Part shown: piece by piece, positions 24,401 to 36,400 of the stretch
How positions within the stretch are numbered: position 1 is the stretch's first letter
How the letters are laid out: every line of letters starts with the position of its first letter
NCBI GenBank assembly: GCA_036850595.1
Contig: CM072158.1
Span: forward strand, 21,262,578-21,326,577
Length of the DNA stretch: 64,000 nt
Reading direction: 5' to 3'
Source: Rhyacichthys aspro
Taxonomy: Eukaryota; Chordata; Actinopteri; Gobiiformes; Rhyacichthyidae
Program-made: the position numbers and the translations under genes
Notes under the pieces: model-generated
What the model was told of the DNA's origin: nothing
Databases searched by the model: none
What the model saw: the letters and a program-made list of their open reading frames with translations, nothing else

Positions 24401-27400
24401 AACTTTTTATGATTATTTTTGGTGTCAGGAATTGGAGAGAGTGACAGCATTGCAGACCAACCTACAACTGGCAGCAGTCATTTGCACTAATGCAAGGAGG
24501 TAATGCTTTTTCTCATCTCATCACCTACATAGCAGGAGTTTTTCTCTCTGCTCATTCACACTGCCAGTTGTATAACTCCATCTGATGTGTTCATTTACTT
24601 GATACTCTGTTTTGGAAAGAACATAGAAAAAACTGAAGTCTTTTAAAAAAAATGTCTTATTAACTCATTTAAGTGCTCATAATAATAATAATGACAGTTA
24701 AACAGTTTAAAGAGTCTAAATATACAGTAGAATGTAATGTGATCTATTCTCCTTGGTCTTTTGTTTTTTGTATGAAGGCAACTTGGTGTAGCGAAGGAGG
24801 GATTCACAGAAGCCAGCCTAGGTCTGTTGGCCAATCAGAGGAGACGTCAGCTGCTCACAGGCCTTCTCAAATCCCTCAGGACCATTAAGACCCTGGTAAC
24901 AATCACACTCAAAATATGAAAACATAACAAGGATATATGAGCCACAGGTTTACTGCTTAAACCCACCTGCAGTCTCAGGTAGTGCTTGAGGATTTTAGTG
25001 ACACACAGTTAACATTTTTTCACTTAGTTAACTTAATGTTACATAGTCACTCTTAAATCCTTACTAGGGATGCACTGATCTGATACTTGGATCGGAAACC
25101 GGTCCCAATCCAGACAAAAAAGCTGGATCGGATACTGGTGATTGGAGTAAATACAAAGGTCTAATCTACTACAGTGTGGCACATACACCGTCAGGTCTTG
25201 GGGGAAGATGACAAGATGGAGCGACTCAAACCAGTGATGTGGAGATTTACTGTATTATCAACTATTTATAACTCTTATTCTCTTACTCTCGTCGCTTAGA
25301 GACAGCAGTAGCGCAGGGAGCATGCTCTCACTCACAGACAGGGAGATACATGCTCACAAGCCGAGCAGGGTCAGCGGAAGAGGGAACAGAAACGTAACAG
25401 TGTGACATATCCACCTGCTTTGTCCATAGTTGTTATTAACTGTTGTTCAGACTGCAGCTTCTTGTTAGCGGCGAGCTAAAGGGAAGCTAACTGCTTGTAG
25501 AGTTTCACAGCCCCTCCCTCTGAGTGTTACCACAGAGCTCTACGGAGCAAACTGCAAATACCAATATCACTAATATGATTTACATTAGTGAGGTTTGACT
25601 AAAACCTGCAGCTTTATGATGCATTTTATTCATTTTCATGTAAAAACATTGAAGCTTACAGTCCCTACAAACCATCAGCTTCTGAGGCTATGAGTATGTT
25701 ATTTTGCAAGTCATGTGTCATGATTAGCTAAAGAAGCAAACTACAGACAACAGAGAAAATATAAGTGATGTGTAACTAAGACTTTTATTTATGTGTATGC
25801 TGTGTTTTGATTTTTATATCTTTCTCTAATTGTTTGCAGCAAAGAACAGATGTCCGGCTCAGTGAGATGCTTGAGGTAATGTAAAGACACACGCACAACA
25901 GAGTTTGGATGTCTGTAAGATAGATATTTATTTCACTCATGAATCAAACGTCAGTGGGAATGGTGCATTGTAAGTCAAACCCACACAAATATTAGATATT
26001 CTGCTCTCGGGTGGAACACATTTGACTGCCAGTGTGTACTTCTCTGTCTTCTACAACAAGTGGATTCCTAAAACAAGCTCAGATGTTAAAGAAAAAATAC
26101 TTGTGTTAACACAATCTCTAGATTCTTTAAACACTGAACAAAAATATAAACGCAATATTTAGTCTTTGCTCCCATTGTCATAAGCGGAACTCAAAGATCT
26201 AAGACCTTTTCTACACAAAAGGCCCATTTCTCTCAAAGACAGATTTGTGAACAATATTTGAAGAGAAATAGGCCTTTTGTGTACATAGAAGGGAGCAAAA
26301 ACAAAAGTGTTGTGTTTAGTGTAGTTTAAACACCACATTTCTGTATTCCAGATATGAGCCAATAAATGACCAGGCCTTTCTTGTTTGTCCAGGAGGAAGA
26401 CTATCCAGGTGCCATCCAGCTTTGTCTGGAATGTCAAAAGGCTGCCAGCACTTTCAAACACTACAGCTGCATCAGGTACGGCCTTCACACATAGGCGTTG
26501 TGTCGTACACATGAACACACAGGCGTACACATGAAAGGGGATTGGAATAAAGAGACTGAAAGAAGTTTTATCATTTACCATTTTATTCCATTAACCAACT
26601 GTGTTCTTATTATTGTGCCTGTAACTCTGTCTTGCCATTCTCCAGCCAACAATACTAAAATAAATTAAGTTGTTGTTGTAAATAAGTTGTAGCTTTAGTT
26701 TTTTTGGTGCACATACAGAACAGAACAATAATAAAACATAAAAATTAAAATTAAAAAATAGATAAGACACCCTCAGCTAAATAATAGGGGTGGGAGTAAA
26801 ATCGATTCATGTATGAATTGCAATTACATTTTTTTACATTTCAAATAGATTCGAAAAGTTTAAAAATCAATATTTTTTTTAAATGTTTTTTTTTTTTTTT
26901 TTTTAAATAACGTGCTGTTGTCATACTAAAAACACGGAACCAAACTGAGTTTGTGTGCCACCCCGACAGATTAAAGTGCGCAAATCTGCGTCTGTATGAG
27001 CTCAGGTTCGGCTTAAGTTAGTGATTTTACGCAACGGTTTATTAATAACAATTTATGACTAAATACGTAATTACGTAAAATATAAATAAATGTATATCGA
27101 ACTCGAATTGTGACCCTAAGAATTGATATAAATCGGATTGAAAGATTCCAAAAGATTCCCACCCCTAATAAATAACACACATGTTTAAAAAAATAATAAT
27201 GGGAGTCAGTGAGTTTTTTGTCTACTTGAAAGGATAAAAATAAATCAGTGTTTAATGAAGGCATCAACACACAGTTCTGTGCCATCTCTTTCTCTGAAAA
27301 CTGCTGCTGTTGTATGCTGTATTCCTAACCATAACCAGCCAGTCAGCTCATCTCTGCATTGCTGGAGCTTGGTTTAACCTCCTTCTGTGTGTGTATTTCA

Positions 27401-30400
27401 TCTGTCCATTGTGTTATCTTTTCAGGCTACAGTGCTTAATATTAATATTTGCCCTCTTCCTAATTTTTTTATGTATATATTTCAATGTTTCAGATCATGA
27501 AACAAATTTAAATATTAGACAAAGATAACTCAAGTAAACACAAAATTGGTAGTATAAGTATTTATTACTGGAAAAAAGCAATTTGAACCTACATTGACTA
27601 TGCCGCTCCAAAACCTTCATTTTGATTTTTTTTTTTTTAAAGCCATACAAAGGTTGTGCTCATTGGTTTGGGATCATTGCCCTGCTGCAGAACCCAAGTG
27701 CCATTCTGTCTGTCGTAATGTGTCTTAATGTGTCAAAGGGAAAGCATCTTAATGTGTCATACTGTTACTACACAACAGACAGTATACCCATTATACTCCC
27801 AAAGATGTACAGAACCTCAGGCCTTACAGCGTTGCAGTTTGTCAGCAGCTAGTTACAGGTGTAATGCTCTTTTATTTGACCTTGTGCCTTCACTTTCAAT
27901 GCACCCCTGTATGCCCTATGGAACAGCCTTATTACATGCCCTTTCTTTGTCCCTGTGGCCAAACCTTTAAAAGTCGATAGTGTTTGTTCCTAGAATACAG
28001 CTACACCAGTGCTGCTCTGCCTGGTTGTTTTTATTATGGGAGTGTCAGCAGTGCTCTAACACTCTGGGCCTGTTGTTCTAGGAGAACATAGGTGTAATTT
28101 AACCCAGAGCTGAACAAGGCAATCTGCTGCTGCAATTCCCTCTGTTCACTGAAGCAGGGATTTAACAAGGAATCTAGTCCCATTTTCTTCATTTTATACT
28201 ATGTGAATTACTATTTTGGGATGCTTTTCTAGCTATGGACTGAAGGCTTCTCTCCTGCATCCCGATAGGTGTCCATAAACTTTACAAAGTCAAGCTGTCG
28301 TAAGTACGCCTTAGGCATTGTGAACCTGGACCGCCAGGTGTCATAGTCTGTTTCATGGTTTGGCCTGGGCACTTTACCTGAGAACGCCCTCAGTCTGTGG
28401 GTGGAATGCATGGAGTTGTCACTGCTCTGCACAACATGCTCCACACGTTACAGTACAGTACAGGTACAAAGCGCTGTACCTCAGGGGGGTTGAGATCGCC
28501 TTGTTGCAGGTTTTGTATTAGCATCATTAAGGGCACATACAGAGGGTTCAGTTTGTGCTTGAGGAGGGGGTTGTTGCACTTGGAGTGTCTCTGAATTTGC
28601 AAGTGGTTGCTCAGTTTTCTTTTTTGTAATGGTTGAAGCAGTGGGATGGAGCTTTGCAATGGACTGATGAATTTGTGAAATAATTTCCTGGAGAACAACT
28701 GCATATTCTTTTCCAGACATCTTGGACATATTTTAGACAAATTTTGAATGTGAAATTTGTTACCGTCCTCTGAAGTGAATGTATATGGCAGTAACTGAGA
28801 CAAATGTCCTATGGATGCCCCTGACACGTATTCAACAAAGAGCATGTTGTGAAAGTCGGATTCACCCGAATCAATAATAGCAGTGCAATTAATATTACCA
28901 TACCCCTCGAGGAAATCAATAGTGTCGGAGGAATTATGCTTGACTGCTCCATCAACTAGAACAGCATTTGGAATTTTAACACCCAAATTTTCAAAAATTT
29001 CCATCACTTTTCAAGTGTATAAGGTGTTAATTACTGCAAAAACCAGCTCCTGGCTGGCTCGCCATTAATGTAGCTAGTATCTCACCTGATAGCGATTAAT
29101 ATTTAGTCTATCTAATATAAAATTAATATTAGCAGGTGTCAGTTAACACTTAGGTAATGGCAGGGTTTTTCAGACTTTAGCTTTCATTAACTTTTGACCA
29201 ATTGCAGTAGACTCAGGTTAAGCCACTCCCTCTAAGGGATTTAAAATTAAGGTTAAACCACTTTGTCCGAGGTATAAAACCAAACTTTCTTACTTCTCTT
29301 ACTTTGTCCTTTGGATGGGGGAAGAAACATCTTCAAACTTACATTCTTCTTTGAAACCTTTTCTTGAATATGTCCTAGATGAGAACCTCCATAGACATCA
29401 CTTAGACCAGGGGTCGGCAAACTGCTCTAGAGCCGCATGCGGTTCTTTAGCGCCCCTCTAGTGGCTCCCTGGAGCTTTTTCAGAAATGTATGAAAATGGT
29501 AAAAGATGTTTTGTTTTAATATGGTTTCTGTAGGAGGACAAACATGACACAAACATTCTTTTTTTTCAATGCTGTAAAATGTGTATAATAAATATTAAAT
29601 TTCAACATTTCTGTCAACGAAGATTTGCGTCATAGCCTGCGACACACATTTCAGTGCGGTGCCAGGCAGGTGGCTGTTGTAAACAAACCGGCGGATGTGT
29701 CATGGGCCATGGATCTCAAAGGGAAAAAGAGAAAGATAGCTGATGACATTAATATTGTAATGGAAGTTAAACTTAAAACACCAAATATACAGCAGAGTAG
29801 TCACGTGGTGCGTCATTCTCTCCAGGATGCGCTGCAGGGAAAATAAACATTTAATCATGAATGCTCATTATGTATTTGTAGCCTACTTAGTCATTTTGAT
29901 AGTAGGCTAATATAGCTAATGTACACTTACAGCCTGTGTTGCCTTCATATAAGGCTTATATAAGGCTTTTAATTTTTTTGCGGCTCCAGACAGAGGTTAC
30001 TGACCCCTGACTTAGACATAGAAAAAAATGAAAAATGATTCAATATTTTAACCTCTTAACCTTTTCAGATAAACAAGCTCCAAGCCATTGAGGCACCAGC
30101 TAGTCTCACTTTATAAGGTGTTTATTTGCAGTCATGTCTCCCTTTCTTTCACACAAAACACTAATTTCTCCTGCTGCCCTCCTCAAAACATGGTGAGATT
30201 AACACTTATTCATGCTTTCAGAAAGAGTGGCATTTCTTTTGAGATGGGTTAATTACTGCTGTGGGACAGTGACGAAATGGATATCTTGGTTCAATCCATT
30301 TCTTTATAATAAAATATATGCAGCTGATTTGTAAGTAAACTCTAAGAGTGGCACACACAAAAAAAAAAACATACAAGTGGGGATCTGCAGTACTTTAAGT

Positions 30401-33400
30401 ACATCAGATAGATAATTAAAAGGGAGTTGTGGCTAATTAAGAGATAAATAATTTGGATTACAACAGATGCTTTAGGTCATGATATCTCACAACAAAATTA
30501 AATTGCATTTTTATGATGTAATAACCCCACAGAAAAAAGGCCCAGTGCAGGCTCACCATTGAAATCTTTTGACAGAATATTTATTTTATTCTTTTTTTGG
30601 TCATTTTAGTGTAGGCGTGTTGGTGGGATTCAGATCATTGTAATCTTTACATTATTGCATGACCACGTTTGGGGCAACCTCTAGCTATGGGACAGATGGC
30701 CTTGTATTTGCCTCTAGAATACTTTGATCTACAGACTAAGGCCAAATAGCTATACACAGTCTCATGGTTGGTCCAGATGCAGTCTTTGTTTTTTTTTAGA
30801 CAGAGTAGGTTTCTCCTGCCAACCCTTCCAAACAAACTGTAGTTTAATACAGTCTCTTCTTTCATGGACGTTTATATTTATCAAGCTCAGCGAGACCTGT
30901 GGGGCAAAGATTGTGTGGGATGTTTTGTATTTCTTTGAGTATCCCATGGCCTGACCTTGGGCTCAATTTGCAGAGAAGTCCACTCCTGCTGAAAATCACT
31001 TACTGAAGGCCTTGTGATTAACAGCACCTTGCTTACCATCTTAAATCATATGGAAGCAGTAAAGGTGTATGTTACTGTTCTTTGGTTGTATTTCCCTCAG
31101 ACTAAAATCCATTACAGACAGATCATTTTTAATTTAGTATGTTTTCAAACCAAAAAACATAAAGTTCCAAAAGGGAGCAGTAACTGTTTTCATATTGCTT
31201 CATGTACATATCAATATTTTATGCCATTTGTCTGATACATGACTGTACAGCCAGACCAGGTTAATCACTGAATGTATGTTTAAATCAGCAAGAAGGTTGT
31301 AAGTTCAAACCCCTGCTGACTCGAACATCCTTAGCCAACTCCGGCAGACTCAGTCCTTTCTGTGAGAAGGCTGCATGTCCTCCCCATCTCTCCTCCAGCT
31401 TTCTCCCACCGTACAAAGATATGCATTATTAGGATAACTTGCAACTCTTAAGTATCCCTTGTGAATGAATGTGAGAGTGAATGGTTGTCTGTCTCTAAAT
31501 ATCAGCTCCTGCTACCAACTGGCCATTGTTCAGGGTGTACCCCGCCTGAGGCCCAAGTTGCTGTGATAGGCTCCAGTCACCCGCGACCCCTAACAGGAAT
31601 AAGTAGAAGAAAATTAATGAATATTTTTAAATCCATTATGCTCTTGACTACAACACATAATCATATACTACTAGAAAAATACTTTCAAATAATGTATTGC
31701 CTATCTCCTGTATTGTTATCTGTAATGTACATACATGTGATTTCTTTTTTGTTAAAAATGCTAAATTAATAAATAAAACATAACAAATGGCACACGTGAT
31801 ATGAGAACATCTTAAGTAAGTTAAAGTTGACAAAAGTATTTGTTCCTCCGTAACAGACATTAGCGTTGGATATTACACATTTGCTATATGATATCATATT
31901 ATCATTATTGTGAGCAGTGTATAATGAATCATATGGTGAATATATCTCACCCGTGCTATGAGGATCACACCCCGAGGCCTTTTGTATCTTTTTTATGTGT
32001 TAATTGAAAATAGGCAGAAGAAAGAATCTTTGATTTACACGTTACTCTTTTAATATATGCTACCTTCAGGGAGCAGGTTGTTAATTAAGCCTTTTTTCCT
32101 CATTTGCTATTTATGCATTCTGTTTGATGATGAGGGGGCAGGGTCTTGGAAGAGTCATGTCTTTGCTCATCTACAGTGAGTGTTTTATAGTTGACCTGAC
32201 TAATTTTAGGGAGCCAAGTTTGCACAGAACCTGGACTACTGCGTGTGAAACCAAGTATCTCTAATGCAGATGTGTAGTAATATTGACAATTTGTGTTGTA
32301 AGATTAATCATGTATCATTAATTTTTCTAATTAAAAAATGATGTGACATTTTAAGATTGTGGTTTTTGACTGCTTGTGGTGTTTCACGTTTTATTACTTT
32401 CACAATGGATTCATATTTTAGACTGCACTGTTCGTTTGACTTTGGAGTGAGTGCTTTATTCTGTGCTGGAGAATGGCACTGAGTTAACATTGTTAGTCAG
32501 GTAGAGAAAGCTGTGGTGATGCATCTCAGGGCACACTCACACCAGGGCCTTTTGATTTGTTTTGTGCTCAAGCATGATGTTATTCCTCGTCTACACTCAC
32601 ACTGCCACAAGCCTGACCTGGGGCTAAGCAAGGTTGTCTCTTTATCTGATTTGGCTTCATGTTGCATTGTATTGATTTATTATGTCCACTTTTATTATTA
32701 TAATCTCTGGTTAAAGCTCAAATGTTTAATCTGCAATTTATTAAGGAACACTGTCTTGCTTGCATGCAAGTGTGACCTTTAAGAAGAACTCAAGAAGGGA
32801 CATGGAGGTGATTGTGAGGGTGCAGGGGACTGCGAGCATGCATCATATTAAGTGTTGATGGTCACACAATAGGTGTGATTTGTGCTGCCACAGCTCCTAG
32901 CTTTAAAGTTAAAATAATTTTCATGGAATAATGTGTAATGCATTGCAATATATATGATAATCTTTAAAGATTTTTTGTGATATGTGTAGTTAGGTTAAAT
33001 GTTTAATTTGCACATTCCTAAACATCTTTATTACCCTTAGAGTTTTAGTTTGCAATACTTACACATACCTAATACTTGTAATAAAATAGGCTTTTTGGGT
33101 TTGTAATTTATGATTTATTTATTTTTATCTTCACAGTGAATTGAATTCCAAACTACAGGACACTCTGGAACAAATTGAGGTAAGTGCATCTGTTTAAGTC
33201 TTCATTGTGGGTATTCTAGCTCACTAAGTTCTATTTGATACTTCTCAGGTTCTGTTGTGATACTTGTGTGTGATAAATGGTATGCAAAGCAATTTTCCCT
33301 GCACCACTGCCTCTGCGCCTGAGTAGATTAATTTCCTGCACTTTAGTGTGTGCACAATATACAGCTGTGCACACACAAACACTCGCACCAAGGCGGTCGG

Positions 33401-36400
33401 TTGTTTATCTTTCAAAATAGTTTTCTGAATTATTCTCTATAATAATATCAGCAAACAGTTGCAGTCAAAGCTGGTTTTAATACTTAATTCTTATATTCGA
33501 TATCTATCTTTTTCATTGACAGAGAAATTTGATAGATACACATTCTGTGTATTTGACATTGTAAAAATAAGTCACTCCTTGAATAAAAATATAATTCTTC
33601 ATTCTAATGAAAATGTGATTGCTTTCAAATGGCAGCCTCTTCTACATTAAAAGAATTTCCCTTTAATTGCCCTAAATGATTGAATTACAACACAAACTTT
33701 GGCATTTATAAATTTAAATGTGTTTGTGAATCCCCCTCCAACTCTGAGTTTAATTTACACAAGTTTCAAGCCAGTGGCCAGTTGCACTGCAAAACTAGAT
33801 CCAACAATAAAATGTATTATTACAGCCCACTTAAGTAACAATAACGGTGCTGACAGTTGACTGTATTTTGCTTTAAATTAGATGTTGAGCAGCATGAGCG
33901 TTTAGATGATTTGTGTTTGTTTCACAAGCATGTTCGAGATGGGGTGTGTTGAAACAAAGCTGGAACATGCAATGAAATAACTAAAAGAAACTGCACTGTT
34001 TTAACCACCCTTAGGGCAATGTAGTCGAGGTTGAAGTCTGAAATCAGTCTAAAATATCTTTAGTTTTTTTTAGTTCTTGGCATATCAACAAACACATACA
34101 GTGCCATGAAAAAGAAGTTGCCCCCTCCCAGATGTCTTTTTTTGCACATTTGTGACATCTAAATGTTTCAGATCATAAATCAAATTTAAATATCAGACAT
34201 AGATAACTCAAGCAAACTGAAAATGCAGTTTTTAAGTGATGATTTACCCCCTACCACCATGTGTGAAATCATGAATTAACTGTGATTAATTTTTTTTGGA
34301 AAGCAGCGTTACTTTCACTAGCTACATCCTGGCTTGACCACTGCCAGACCTGTTGAATCAATAAATCACTTAAATAGAATCTGTCTGACAAAGTGAAGTC
34401 TCAAAAGCAAGACATCATGCTGCAATTCAAAGAAATTTAGGAACAGATAGTAAGCAATTGACATCAGTCTGGAAAGGGTTACAGAGCCATTTCTCAAGCT
34501 TTGGGACTCCATCCAACCACAGTGAGAGTCCCTATCCACAAATGGAGAAAATGGTGAACCTTCCCAGGAGTGGCCGGTTGAGGTAATAATCGAAGAGGTC
34601 ACATAAGACCCCGCAACAACATGTAACGAACCTAACATGTCTCAGTTAAGGTTAACCCTAACCCTAACTCAACTATAACAAAGATACTAGTGAAAAATTG
34701 ATTCTTTTTGAGATCTTTTGGCCTATTTCACTTTGTCAGACAGATTCTATTTAAGGGATTTCTTAATTCAAGAGGTCTGGCAGTGGTCAAGCCTGGCTAT
34801 GGCTAGTGAAAGTGAACGCTGCTTTCCAAAAAAATGTGATTAATCTCAGTTAATTCATGTTACACATCGGGGTAGGGGGTAAACCATCACTTAAAAACAG
34901 CCTTTTGTGTTTACTTGCGTTATCTTTGTCCAATATTTAAATCTGTTTGATGATAAGTGTGACAAATGTACAAAAAAAAAAAAAAATCAGGAACTTCCTT
35001 TTCATGGCACTGGATATGGTTGTCTTTATTTCACTTTGTAACCCCATCTCTTCATAAAAAGACTCGTTTCATCACCTGTCCTTGGCTTTGTGCAGCTGCT
35101 GCATGCATCACCACACGTCTAGTTCTAATCCCAGACTTAACATGAGTAATCCTTTGCTCTTTTTTCTCTTTTCACCTCCCATTCTTTCTTCTGTCATCTG
35201 TCTGTTCTCTCTGCAGGAGCAGCTTGATGTGGCCCTATCCAAGACTTGTAAGCACTTTGATGTTTCTCACTACACAAAGGTGCAGCTGGCCTACTCGCTG
35301 CTGGGCAAAACACAGGTCAGTACACAGACACCTGCCACAGCACACATTTTGTTTACATGGCACAAGAGCAGAAGGGCACTGAACTGGTAAAAATTGTACA
35401 ATAGCAAACATAACAGGAGTGAGGGGGAGAATCAAGCTAAGTGTGTCATCGTTCCTCTAGCTTCCCTGCAACAGGCAGGTTTTTACTGCAACAGGCCTGC
35501 CTTTCAGACCTAATACAGCGTTGATTCCAGAAGAGATGAGCTTGATAGCTAATTGCTCTTGAACATAGACACAAGTCACAAGTCTTAAAGGTAGATTGTA
35601 AGAGAATTGGCTTACTACCTTAGAGCTTCGAAGTATTGGACCACATAAATTGACTGAAGAGAATCGGGATGTCTTAAGCAGGAGAAGTTTATTACCATCA
35701 ACTACAGGTCTGGAGACAGTTGAACAGTCAACACAGCATTGACCTTAGAAGGTCAATATGCAAACAATGCAATAACAAAAGAGTTGTTATTCAGTTGTTA
35801 TTCAGCTGATAAGGCTCGAGGTTGGAGACATGTTGACCTACAGGTGTCTATTGACAGAGCCCAAGGCTCAGGGCATCACAACCTTACAATAGATCCAAAA
35901 TTCTCTAACATATAGGACTTGACTATTGAGGATTTTGTAAGTCCAAAGAAGGATTTTAAACAAATTATGAGAAGCCATTGTGATACACCATACTAACTCA
36001 CTTTCAGCATGACTGTTAGTACCATGAGAGTGTGGCTGGTTTTATAAGTTGGAGCTGAACAGTACAGACTGTTGATTCAGTGGAAAGAATCCCTTCTTGC
36101 ACAAAAACAATAATTTAACATAAAATACTACATGACAAATGACAAATCTTGTATTGTTCCTGCAATTAATAGCCATAGACGTTTTATCCGTCATCCAAGG
36201 GACTTTGTCAATTCTGAGTTCAATTGGAAAAAGAGCTGAGATATATATCCATCAGAGGGAGGAATTTAGCCTGGAACTACGGTGATTGGACAAGGCTAAC
36301 TGGTTAACAAGTCAGATCAGGACTCTCTGAGAGAAAACCACAGTGTCAAATTCTTAGCAAGGAAGGGTAGAACCATAAGTAGTAATAAGTACATTTTTTT

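Noticed and set aside
34653..34672. CCCTAACCCTAAC telomere-like run
   Set aside because: Only two to three units inside a Tc1-like element; no evidence of an interstitial telomere.
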